Shown: positions 1 to 13,300 of the stretch, in pieces
Layout of the letters: every line of letters starts with the position of its first letter
Numbering within the stretch: position 1 is the first letter of the stretch
Assembly: GCF_964355755.1 (NCBI RefSeq)
Contig: NC_092672.1
Location: 20,582,501-20,646,500 of the forward strand
Length of the DNA: 64,000 nucleotides
Reading direction: 5' to 3'
Origin: Antedon mediterranea
Taxonomy: Eukaryota; Echinodermata; Crinoidea; Comatulida; Antedonidae
The notes under the pieces: generated by a model
Databases searched by the model: none
What the model saw: only the letters and a program-made list of their open reading frames with translations
Told to the model about the DNA's origin: nothing
Position numbers and translations under genes: made by a program

Positions 1-307
1 TCACTAAAATGCTTTAAATGTTGCCATTTGGGTATGAAAACATAGGGTTTGCCACAAAAATTGTAATGAATGGACTATTAGGTTAGGATATATTGTGAAA
101 ACATGGGTTTTATATTTTATTTGCATTAAAGTGATTGTGTTGGAAAGAGATTAACATCGTTACCATTTTAAGATAGTTAAAACACATTATTTTATCACAT
201 GTGAATTATGGAATTATTTTTAAGGATAAGATAAATACGTGTCACACTTCACATTCTTCTTTCACAAAAAAAATTTAAACCTTATGATGATGACTTTTTT
301 TCCACAG

Positions 308-1326
308 AATGGAAATCCTCCACTATATGAATACCTGATTCAAAGGCCCAAGCCTACTTCAGAAATTGTAAAATTTCTCATTAAAAAGATAGTGCATTAG
401 TGACATAGACCCTGTGCACGCAAGCTTAGTGTGCCTGTTTGAGAAATTTCTGCATTAGAAAGTCTAAGTCTATAGGTAGCAAATTAAAGAGGATCAACTA
501 AAAACACAGAATCACAACCTCAAAGGGGCTTAACATGAATACTTGTTTATACAACCGTTAGTAAAATTGTGCAAATGCATCTCTTTACTTAGCTATCAGT
601 CTATCCACTTCTCGTAAGCGACCAATTTTCTAAAACGACATTTTAAGCAACCATTTCTCTTAGGGGAGCTTTTTTCATAATTGACTACCTCTTGTAAGGG
701 ATCACCTCCTCTCATAAAGGACTACTTCTTATAATCGGACACCTCTTGTAAGCGACCACCTCTCTTAAGGACCACATCTCTCTTCTTAAGTGTCCACCTC
801 TTTCAAGGGACCACAACCTCTCTCTTAAGGGACCACTTTGACTACCGGAAAAGTTAGGTCTATGGTGGTAGCCAAATATACATTTGTAGGGGTTTTCTGT
901 CAAAACAACTGTGCACATATATTTATTTATCAAATCCAAACATTAAAAGCTCCTCATATTATGGGATAAAGAGACCCACTTCCCATTATATGGTTAGTGT
1001 AGTATGTTGCGAAAATTTAACACACGATAGAAAAATTCTGCTCTTTATTGCTTCTACATATTAATTAGAAAAGTTGGTTTGTCCACCAGCAGTTTTTCTT
1101 ATTATTGGTATAGTATTACTATTTATGTTTGGATTTATAGATCTTGCCTACTACAGAACAGAGGTAGTGTTTTTGATCTGGGTGTCTATCAATTAAAAAG
1201 TCTTTGTAAATAGCTTGTTTAAGTAAATATTTTTGTTTTAGGAAGGAAAGACGCCCGAATCTATTGTAGAAACAAATATGGACATAACGAAAAAAGAAAA
1301 AACTGTGATTTTAAACTATTTTGACA
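308..1326 (+). other. Ankyrin-like exons of the Roco gene (308-391 and 1242-1326)
   Basis: The first exon reads NGNPPLYEYLIQ and then EIVKFLIKK, which fits the hydrophobic pattern of an ankyrin helix pair. The second begins EGKTPESIVETN and ends VILNYFD, like the start and second helix of a last ankyrin repeat. Exon 308-391 is 84 nt, phase 0 to 0. Exon 1242-1326 has a strong acceptor (ttttgttttag) and donor (GTAAGT at 1327) and leaves one base that pairs in frame with the next exon. These would be the last repeats of an ankyrin array that starts before the window. Confidence 0.6.
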
Positions 1327-4300
1327 GTAAGTAAAGTTTATAAATATAAATTATTCTTTAATCTAAGATAGGCAAACACAGTGTAAAAGATTTAAACTGT
1401 AACCTATCCTACCTATCTCAAATGTTTCACAAAATGTAGGTTCAAATGGTCACTACAGTACTCCCAGATTTGATTCACTATAGTTACTTCTAGGTGTCAC
1501 TTTCTCTGTGGTAGTTTTTTTAAGATGTTTATAACAACACTCCAAATAGAGTGTGGCACAGGTAGTCATTTGAAATTATCAATGCTACTATTATAAATTT
1601 TTAAATTTTACTTCATAAACAAACTGTAAGGTGAATATTTTTTTATATAAGCTGGCAGGCTTTATTTTTCTGTTTCATTCCAAATGAATGGAACTCAATT
1701 CTCTGGATCCAGCCCAATCAATAGCATAATTGTACATGGTTGCCACTATTTTATCATGTTAATTGACATAGTTGGTTTAATATATTTGTATTAATATTAT
1801 TGTATTGATGGTACTCGGACATAATTTATTATTCTTAAGGTATCATTTCTCAAGGTTCAAGTTTACCAGGGGTATTATATTATTAAAGTTGACGAGAACT
1901 ATTGTACTGTATATGGGATGACATTTATTTTACTGTTTAATAACAAAATAATGTTTAGCAGTAACCTGTGCTCCGTATAGTCTTTTTCTGCCTTTATATG
2001 TGGTTATATACTAATTCGCATGGGAGAAGAAAATATAATAAAAATGCAGTCTTCCCTGATAAAAGTACTCTGAAATTTATTTTTTTTTTTTAATTGTCAA
2101 GAATAAAAATTCAGAACTATTTACAGCCATTGATTTTGCTAAACAAAATATTCCTTTACTTTGAAATATCTGTAAGCTCAAAAATGAAAGCAATACTGGA
2201 TATGGGATTTTACGAAAATAACATTAAAAAAAAACGTAACATAAACGTAAAATACCAATCTATATTTTGGGTGTATTTTTCGTTGTGTATTGTTCGATAT
2301 TTTGTTTCTTAGTTATGCTCAGAATTAGTGGTCACATTTACAAATAAAAAAATGGGACATAAATCGAATGAAAAACACGCCCTAAATCCGAAATATTGGG
2401 ATTGGTTTGAGTGTGTTTATTTTTATTCATTTACATTTTTTTTAATTTCAATTGTTTTTGATATTTTGCTAGTTCTTTGTGTGAGGTTTGGTATCTTGCT
2501 AGTTTTTTATCTTTTGCTTTAAGTGGTGCTTATTTACACATATCGCGTAATCGAACTTAAATGTACCATAAGCATTGATATCATTGCCACGGCGTTTTAC
2601 TCACTGGGCCAAACCGTGATTTACGAAAATCATTCTGTTCAAAGGATATGTATAATTAATTAAAGCGACGCGATCATTCAATATGGTTATTTGGCTACCG
2701 AGACTAAACACTGTTTTAATTTGGCGGCCCGGCATGGTGTTTGTAGATCCGGCCATGGTGGTACACAACAGAGGAAGTTGCGTAGTTTATACAGTGACGT
2801 AACATGGTCGCTGCATGAGACGTCAAATTACAGTTATTTTTTGCCTTTTTTAGTGTTTATCCTTAAAATTTAGGAAAGTGACATAGCCTATTATGTGCGG
2901 CCCCAATTTAGTAGCATTAATATTAGATGATAATATGAAGCATTTTTAAGGCTTACAGAGGCTGATTGAGATATTTATTTTTTGTCATAATAGAAGTGTT
3001 AGTTCCTGCAGAGATACGTGCCAGGGGTAAACAAGCTATTAAAATATATAAAGAAGAACTTAAAACTGGTAGCATGTCTGTTGTGAATTCAAGATGTATG
3101 TTTCTAGGAAAAGAAGGTGCTGGCAAGACTAGCTGTGTAAAGGCTATGGTTGGAGAAAGGTAACAAGTAAAATGGTATATTGTTTATATTACGGTATCTT
3201 GCTGTGTATGAGTGTTGACAAAGTGCGAGGCAGCGAGGCACGCGAGGCATGTCAAATATTTGTGCGAGGCATCATTTTATCATTTCCAAAAGTGCGAGGC
3301 ATGCGAGGCATATAGTTTACAATTTCAAAAAGGTGCGAGGCATATCTTAACGTGCTATTATGCTATATTATAGGCCTAATAATCAATCGATACAAGCGTA
3401 TCTAAATAGATTCGTGTATACACTCATCATGTTGTTTATTTTTATGTAACGATTGTTTTTTCATTCAAGTCATATCGTGTCAAATTTTACTTTTACAAAA
3501 GTGCCCAAACTACGGTTCAAAAATCTGAACGACAGTCTTCAACTTTCGATAAACAATAATTGTTATAGCGACACACTCATCAAATGACTGCAATGTTTGT
3601 TGGCATTTCGAGCGTGTTCACTCACATGTCTCTCGAACATAGCAGAGTGAAAATAATATTTTGTCACACCCCTGCGCCTAGATCCAGTAGACCCGAGAGA
3701 TGGAAAATCCCTCTTTACTATTTAGCAGGTAGCGGAATGATTCAGCCCTCAGCTCAGAGGATTGTGGTGCATTCCCCTCCTATAGCACGTGGTTTCAGCA
3801 GCAACGCACAGACTTCTCTCTGAGCGGCGTGCCAAAGACATTTTTGACATTCCATTCTCTAGGAACAACACGTGTACCTCTCTCGCAAATAAGGTGAACA
3901 GCGATTGCCAGGACAAGTTCAATAACTGGCGGTGAATAAAAGGTAACTGATATGCCGATCCAATAACATGCCGCAAAGAAAAAAATTGCGACAGAATTCT
4001 GGAGCGCGTGTGAAAAAAGACTTACGTCCGAAAATTGTAATACTAGGCCTATTAAACTTTAGCTAATATGCTTAGCCCTAACCTAGATAAGTGGCCTATG
4101 TAGAAAATAATTTAATCAATTTTGATATAATAATAATTGGTGTAATATTTAATAATGATACACTATTCCTGTTTTAGTAAGCTAGGTATATTACGAACGA
4201 TTTTTATTTATTGTTGTCCATGTACGTACTAATAAACCTGGCGCTAGTTTCCTTCGCTTGTATTTTTACTCCAAATTTGATAACTAACTTTATCGTGTGA

Positions 4301-7300
4301 ATACCACACCTTAGAAGTATACCTCATGAGTACTTTAATGACAGAATCACATAAAAAGTAACAAATAAATCCTTAAATTAATGATTTTACAGGCGTGTTT
4401 CTCGCACACTGTTCGCGAATTTCACTTATTCAATGTTCAATATTTTTGTTTCTATGGAGCGCCAAAAGAGCAACGATAATAGAGGACTAAAACTCAGTGG
4501 AATGCGTCAATTTCTCATGCATTTATTGGTGAAAAACACGTTTTATTTCAATATATTTGTTAATTTGTCAATAAAAATGCTGTAATATGTTACTGCTCAT
4601 ACTGTTCTGTTTTCAAAGAATAATAATCGATCCTAAATCAACATCAGTACCTAGTCTAGACCTAGGACATCCTAAAAAGGATATTATGATGAATTTTTCT
4701 ATTTTATTTTTTAAAAGGTTACCGAAACCGTGTACATTATCAACAGTACACCGGTGAACAGTAACATTTTTCCTTACTGACAGTGACAAAATCTATTGAA
4801 ATTGTACTTGATTTTCACCAAATAATGCGTTAAATATAAATGGATTCCACAGAGTTTTTAGCCCTCTAATTAATTTTGCTCTTTTGGCGTTCCATAGAAA
4901 CCAAAATATTGAACATTGAGTGTGCGAAATGCGAGAAAAACAACGTCTGTAAAATCACCAATTTAATGGATTTATTGTTACTTTTATGTGATTTTTCTTC
5001 ATTAAAGTAGGCCTACTAATTCTAAGCTGTGGTATTCAGGATAAAGTTGGTTAAAATACAAGGCAGGTGCAAAAGGAAACTAGCCTAGCGGGCCTAGGCT
5101 ACTTCAATTTCGGTGATTTCCTGCCTTGCAATTTTGAGAAATGATAAAATGATGCCTCGCATTTTTTGATGATGGTAAAACGATGCCTCGCATAAATTTC
5201 TGACTTGCCTCGCATGCCTTCCCTGCCTCGCGTGCCTCGCTGCCTCGCACTTTGTTACTACCCGCTGTGTATTAACCATCAACCATTTTAGTGATCATTT
5301 TAAGATTTTAGGCATTCATAGTTTAAGCTTCTTAATCAGAATGCTAAGAAATGCTTTGTGAATGGTAAGTGAAGGCATTCAGCTTTGGTAAGGGAATGTT
5401 TAATTTGAATTACTATACACTAAGGGTAACATTGTAGTATTTTAAATTATGATTCTTATTAAATAATAAAAACATTAATTTTATTCACTTTAATTTACTT
5501 TTAATTAACTTACTATAAATGTTCTATTTATTTAAAATTTATCAGTTGTTTTATGATTGGAATGTATATTTAAATGCAGTCTCCTTTTATGATTTAGTCA
5601 TTTTATACATACTTTGTATGTGTCTAAAACGTACAATAAATGTTTAACTTTACTATACAATGTTATAATAGATTCAATTCTGCAGAACAATCCACAGATG
5701 GAATCGTTACAACCACAGTGTTTCAAGCAAAGAAGGATTGTAGTCAATGGAAAAAGATAAAAGATGTAAATGGTGAGAAAAGCAACTGAAAATGTTAAAT
5801 TTTACATATTCATCATTTTGCTATAATTTTAACATTAATTTATTTTTGATAAAATAATACTAATTTTTAAATAAAAACATTCTTAAATGTATAATATAAT
5901 GCCATTTATACATTGGTTATACAACAAATAACAATTCAAAATTCATTTGGCTATGCAACCATTACGTCTTGGTCTTCTATTTTCAAAGAGGTGATTGAAA
6001 TCACCTCAGATACCAGAAATTGGAAAATTACTGTCAATGTTCAGAATATTGCTTATCATTGTATTCCTCTCATCCCATACAACACATTGGTTTCCTAATC
6101 TAATTGTCCATTTCTTGCTTTGTATAGGTATTGACCTATCAGAGCAAATTCGTTCACATGCTTTAGGAGAAAAGGTTGATAAAAGGTTACAAGAAGGTAG
6201 GTACAGACTAATAAAGCTTTTATAACATTTAAATCTGCATAAAAGATGTATAATGATATCGATCAGTAACACTGTTATATTGGTTTTGTTTCTGTAATTT
6301 TTTGTAGAAGGCAATGTTGGAACCTGGGCTAAATTTAAGAATGGTATGTATAAGATGGTAAGAAGAAAAGAAAAAGTGAGTGACATAACTAGTGTATGGG
6401 ACTACGCTGGTCAACTAGACTACTATATAACGCACAGGGTATGTTTTCATTATTGTATTATAAATATCACATGTATTCTAAGAGTCATATTTAAAACAAA
6501 TATTATTTTGATTGGGTTCAGAAATAATTAAATTTGAAGTTCTTAAATACTAATGGACCTTTTGTATTGATTAATTGTTGATTAAAGAAGAAGAACAGAC
6601 TTTATTTTTCTTTTTACATAATGTGTTCTTATGCTATTTTGCCAAGAACATTTTTAACAGGGTTATTTTATCAATGTGCAACTTTTTTTTTAGACTATGC
6701 TATGTTTTTGTTGGTTTTTCTAGTTCCATTGATCTTACATGTTTCAATTACTGATTTTTTTTTATCACAAGTTTTCATATAAAACATCACCAGGGGCTGA
6801 TCCAGGGGAGGGGACCACAGGGCATTTGTACCTGTCAATATTGTCAACAGTAAAAAGAGAGGGTGGAGGGCAGAGTGGAGTAGATGTGGGAATGAGAAGG
6901 TTAAATATATTATTTAAACATCGTCAGTAAACAAATCAAAAAACCTCAGAATACCATACCTCCACCAATTATACCAGGCCTTTCTTTCTTTCTCTTTTGT
7001 TCTTATTTCATGCAATATTGCAATGTTGAATAAAGATCAATAGGTGATCTACAATAAACAATGCTAAAATAAATACTTTACAAATACTATTCACAATCTA
7101 AATACAACAAATACTATTCCTGATCTAAAAAGGAAGAAGGTCGTAAGACTCAATAATAAATGCAAATCACTATCCAAATGAAAAAGTAAACAGAGAGGTA
7201 TCACTTTTGAAATAATATCAATAATTGAAGTAGTATGACTTTGATGGTAATTTAAAGAAATTGTATTAAATGGTAATTTATACTTACAAAATTTAAATTG

Positions 7301-10300
7301 TTTGTCTCAAGCTATGCATAAGTGTGTTTATGATTAAAATCAATTTATTCAGAGAAAATGTGATTTTAAATCTATCCTAAAATCTCATTGAGCTGATTTC
7401 CACGCGTTCAAAACATCATCGGATAACATATATCAATGAAATATACACTACATTTACAAATAAAACAATGAATTAATACAAGTTAAACTTGAGAAGGAAT
7501 TCTTTTTCTTTTAGAGTTGTACTTTTGTGGAATGGTCTTTCAGACTATGTTGTTTCAGCTAGTTCTTTAAATTTGTTTAAAAATAGACTAAATGAGGCTT
7601 GGGTAAACCATCCATTAAAGTCCACACCATTTGTACAAGATGACCTGCGAGGGGCTTATAAGCAATATGCTTCGCCTCAATTTCCCTCTACTCATAGGAT
7701 TATGAGGGATTACAAGTAAACAAGTAAAAGTCTTGTAATCAAAAAAGCTTTATATTTTAACTGCAAAAAAACACAAGTTCCAACCAAAAATTGTATATTT
7801 TTTACCACTTAAAGAACTTGAACGGATACTCGGATTTTAGTCATTTAAATTGCAAAATGATAAACATTAATTTCTTTTTGGTTAACTGAAAGAAAAGTGA
7901 AATGATTAATAAATGACTAAACTTGACCTACACGCATGCACCAGTGACCTCCTGCAAGCTGAAAAATAGTTGTGTAAATTCCATTTTACGTAGTACACGC
8001 ACCCCTCTTGTAAGAATTACCACATGTATCAATGCAAGCTGAATGATGGTGGAAAAACATGCATCCCTCTTACAAGAAATTACCATGTGTTCTTGCCTGC
8101 ATTGATGGTATCTGTTCCAATTTACAATCATATTGGTGTGTATCACTATAAAACAATACGACAGGCTCATGTGTATACCAACAATGAAATTGCGCTATAT
8201 TTAGACATTGACAGGGTTTGCTCACTGTCTCAGGGTGACAGCATGCAGCTTGTTTTTGAACGTCTAAACAAGTAGGTTAGACCTAGCCAATGGTTTTGAA
8301 ATAATCATGACAACAAAACATACATAGCAATACACATCATGTCAAGTTAGTTCCCGCAACATAGGAACCACAGTCCTGGTAAGGGTCTGGTATCACAGTG
8401 TATAAAACATACATAGCAATACACATCATGTCAAGTTAGTTCCAACAACATAGGAACTAGGGGTCTGGTATCACATACATAGCAATACACATCATGTCAA
8501 GTTAGTTCCCACAACATAGGAACCACAGTCCTGGTAGGGTCTGGTATCACAGTGTAAAAAACATACATAGCAATACACATCATGTCAAGTTAGTTCCCGC
8601 AACATAGGAACCACAGTCCTGGTAAGGGTCTGGTATCACAATGTATAAAACATACATAGTAATACACATCATGTCAAGTTAGTTCCCGCAACATAGGAAC
8701 CACAGTCCTGGTAAGGGTCTGGTATCACAGTGTAAAAAAACATACATAGTAATACACATGTCAAGTTAGTTCCCGCAACATAGGAACCACAGTCCTGGTA
8801 AGGGTCTGGTATCACAGTGTAAAAAAACATACATAGTAATACACATGTCAAGTTAGTTCCCGCAACATAGGAACCACAGTTCTGGTAAGGGTCTGGTATC
8901 ACAGTGTAAAAAACATACATAGTAATACACATGTCAAGTTAGTTCCCGCAACATAGGAACCACAGTCGTGGTAAGGGTCTGGTATCACAGTGTAAAAAAA
9001 CATACATAGCAATACACATCATGTCAAGTTAGTTCCCGCAACATAGGAACCACAGTCCTGGTAAGGGTCTGGTATCACAGTGTATAAAACATACATAGCA
9101 ATACACATCATATCAAGTTAGTTCCCGCAACATAGGAACCACAGTCCTGGTAAGGGTCTGGTATCACAGTGTATAAAACATACATAGCAATAGGGTACAC
9201 ATCATATCAAGTTAGTTCCCGCAACATAGGAACCACAGTCCTGGTAAGGGTCTGGTATTACAGTGTAAAAAAACATACATAGTAATACACATGTCAAGTT
9301 AGTTCCCGCAACATAGGAACCACAGTCCTGGTAGGTGTCTGGTATCACAGTGTATAAAACATACATAGCAATACACATCATGTCAAGTTAGTTCCCGCAA
9401 CATAGGAACCACAGTCCTGGTAGGTGTCTGGTATCACAGTGTAAAAAACATACATAGCAATACACATCATGTCAAGTTAGTTCCCGCAACATAGGAACCA
9501 CAGTCCTGGTAGGGGTCTGGTATCACAGTGTATAAAACATACATAGCAATAGGGTACACATCATGTCAAGTTAGTTCCCACAACATAGGAACCACAGTTC
9601 TGGTAAGGGTCTGGTATCACAGTGTAAAAAACATACATAGTAATACACATGTCAAGTTGGTTCCCACAACATAGGAACCACAGTCCTGGTAAGGGTCTGG
9701 TATCACAGTGTAAAAAACATACATAGCAATAGGGTACACATCATGTCAAGTTAGTTCCTGCAACAAAAGAACCACAGTTCTGGTAGGTCTGGTATCACAG
9801 TGTAAAAATGGTGAAAGTTTATTTTACAGTCTGCATTAATCTGCTTGACTTGATGCAAGTCATGAACAAAAGTGCTCAGAACAAAAGCAGAGCAAAATAG
9901 ATAAATAAATGACTCAATTTAAAATTTCAACTATTTATTTGCACACTAGATAGTTTCATAAAAGTGATAAAAAGAAGAGCTATTTTATCACCTTGATGAA
10001 ACAGTACAGTATGTAGTGTGCAAATAAAATGTTGAAATTTAAACTTTCATTAAGTCATTAAACTTTATCTATATAAAATATTGTAATATTATATTATAAT
10101 AACCATGAAAACATAATCCTTGTTAATTTCCAGTTTTTCCTGACAAATACAGTATCATACTGTGTTGCTTTCAATGTCATGGACAACTTGGATGAGCCAG
10201 CTAAACCACGGGGTTCAAAAATAGTAAGTTAAACTTTAGTACTTTAGACAATCTTGTAAACTACAAATGCTATGATTTAATAATGTAATTTAATTTCAAT

Positions 10301-13300
10301 ATTAGTTTAAAAATATATTGTCATTGTCATTTTAGGGTCAGCTAGGAATGACTAATTTGGACATGAATTTGTTCTGGATAAGGTCCATTTATGAACATAC
10401 TGTGTCACAACATGGTTCAGGAAACACTATTTCAATTAACGGCAAGAACATAGAGTCACCTCCCATCTGTTTGGTTGCAACTCATGTGGACAAATTGTCA
10501 GGGACAGCATCAGAAAAAGAGGAGGAGGTAAATAGTATATAAATATTAGATATTTATATCTTGTCTTTTTCTCAACTATGTCAACATAAGTGCTCCAAGC
10601 AACTGAATGCAACTATAAACCTCAACTGACTGCAACTGACAGGCGCACAACAATGTAGACATAAGCTTAGTTACATGTATAGTTGCCCATGTTCTATTTT
10701 TACTGTAACTGAGTGAAACTGAAAAGTTTTAAACGTGTCACACGTGTGGTATGGGTAACGGCGACCAGTCGCGATTCGTTTGTATACTGATTCATATACA
10801 ACTATGAATTGCGTTGTGCGTGTAGTAAGGTAAATTAATAGGCTCTTTAGAATTAATATTTTGCCTACAAAAAGGTTGACTGTATTAACAACCCATCAGT
10901 ACAATTAGAACAAAAAAGCAGTTTGAGGTCTAATGTACATGTTTATACAATCAACTAATATAACATGAAAATGGAACATTAAACATTACATGCATTACAA
11001 AAGAATTCATTAAAGAAAGTAAAGTAGAAACATTGTTTGATATTTTGAATTACAGTATGAATAAAAAAAAAACAGCCTGTAACAGTCATGGAAGATTGTG
11101 TACATTAGGTTAATGTGACATATTGTCCTGTAAACCACTGATCATGATGATCACTGAGATTACGCAGATTGATCTCGCTGATCATATGAGTATTCTCCGT
11201 GGATATATCATTGTCAACACTTGGCTTGAAAATATGCCTGGAGGCGCAAACAAAATCCTAGATGGCGACAAAAATCCAAAATGACTGCCCATTTGATCTA
11301 AATTGTATTTATAATGCCTATTAAATATCCTTTTTAAACTTGTTTGTTTTTTTTAATTAACCACACACATTGAATACAAAGTAAAAATATTTATTGAAAT
11401 CTATATAGATAACACAGTATATCAGCATGATCAGTAAATATTGTGATAAGTTATCAGCAATAGCAGCAATATAAATGTATTTATTAATTGAAGGTTATGA
11501 AGATGTACAAGAAAATGTTTGATAAAATGGAAGGAATGCCATATGCTCACCATGTAGATCGTGAAATGTACATGGTTGATAACACCATGAAATCACCTGA
11601 AGGTATTACAAAACTTAAGCGAAACGTTGGTAGATACATGAAGGAAATGGTGAGAGAAGTTCCAGTAAAGTGGGTTAATTTACAGGAAAGTTTACAAAGA
11701 ATTGGTGAAACAAAATTGTGTATTACGTTTGAGGAGGTAAAGTTTTGATTGTGGATTCCAATGTAATTATATAATATGATTATTTATTGTTACTTTGTTT
11801 TTATTCCTATAGACACTACTAATATTTATAGTCCTGGCCTATCATTGCATTTTCCATTAGCTTTTCTCCAGGCTCTACAAGTAATGTACTAAGTTAAGTT
11901 ATTTGTTTGAATTAAATTCTGTATTAGGTTTCCAGGATTGGCACTGAATGTGAAATTTCCGAAGAGAGGCTCGACACTGCCATAGAGTATATGAATGACA
12001 TTGGGATCATTTTACATTCGAGTTCTAACAAAAAACTGAAAAACACTGTGATAACAGATCTTGAAATGATGATTCAAATGGTTACAAAAGTGATCACAGT
12101 AGTTAAACCGTCTATTAAAGTGGTAGGTAGATAATGTATTTTATTATGATATTAGATTGTCATCATGTGGATGTATAGGTGATTTTAATAATCTGTTCTT
12201 AGTAACTTGATGTGAAACAGTATAATTGTATTGATCATGTGACTGTACTGTGTAAAGTAAGAATAAACTGTTTTTTTAAATATAGAAGCAAATGAGGGTG
12301 CTGTGGAAAAGGCTGGATGAGGAAGGAATACTGGAGGAAAGACTGCTAAGGTATTTATGGGAACAGGAATTAGAGGAAGATCCACATCGCTTTGAAATCT
12401 TTACTGAAGTGATGAAGACATTTGGTCTGCTCTTTGAGAAATTGAAGGTAAGTTAAACATCTTATTTTAAATTGGCTGTCACTTAAATTAGCTTAAATGT
12501 TATACTTGTAATATTTTAATTTACAACACTTTGCTTACATCTGCAGGTAACTGAAGGTGATCGGGTATTCTTGGTTCCATCTCGAATGAAAACCAAGAAA
12601 GAGAGTCTTAAAGTTGAAACGGACAAGAAAAATATGGTATCAATCTATCTTACACCTACTGACTTTCTTCCCAATGCTGTATACAATACATTGGTTGTTG
12701 CATTTCTTGACTTGATGGAGGTCAAAGGTAGACCTGGTGAACCAGTTGTGTTTCAAAATCGCAGTGAATTTGACTTTAAGGATCATGGGGTTAATTTAGG
12801 CACAGTGAAAATTGAAAACCGGCATGCATTAAAGGTACAGAAATTATTTATGTATTTAGTTTCAAATAAATAAATTTGAACAGAAAATGAAACATAACAT
12901 TTTGAACTAATTTTGCCACTTTTACTGAATTAAAATGTTTATGAATGAATGTTGAACATGAACCTACAAAAGGTAATTGTAATAATCCAATGAAACCTTT
13001 CTGCATTTATTAACTTTTTTTAGTAAACTTTTCTTATCAGCTTGAAATATCTCATCTAATTAAAGTTGATGGCAATACTACAGGCCCAAAAAATGAACCA
13101 CATCGAAGCTTCTGCATAGAGGTAAGGATAATGTGTTAACATTTTCAACAAAGCAGTACTAGAATGTAATAAAAGAATATTTTTAACTTAAGTTCGTCAT
13201 TTTGTTGTAGGTGTTAGGATATCTGAAGCATCAACTAGAAAATGTGCTTGTCACAAGTGAAGGAGTTGGCTACAATCTATGTGTGTTGTGTAATGTTTGT

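Larger units (their letters stand above)
2994..10527 (+). other. Roc GTPase domain of the Roco gene (six exons)
   Basis: The GTP-binding motifs appear in order across exons 2994-3159 to 10336-10527. The P-loop GKEGAGKTS lies in the first exon, a switch-like STDGIVTTT in exon 5672-5772, the DxxG motif as WDYAGQ in exon 6308-6438 (the Roco form of G3), and THVD as the G4 guanine-specificity motif in exon 10336-10527. Gly, Lys and Thr of the P-loop and Asp and Gly of G3 are all present, so nucleotide binding looks intact. G4 has His where Ras has Lys, as seen in some other Roco proteins. Confidence 0.85.

Noticed and set aside
712-939. Minus-strand frame with repeated WSLRE-like words
   Set aside because: A by-product of the degenerate gaccacctct repeat.
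8669-8932. 87-residue minus-strand frame in the 88-bp minisatellite
   Set aside because: It is a repeat of the unit translation and ends as soon as unit length changes.
10650-10825. Small inverted-repeat element around gcgcacaac / gttgtgcg
   Set aside because: The arms are under 10 bases and no target duplication is seen.
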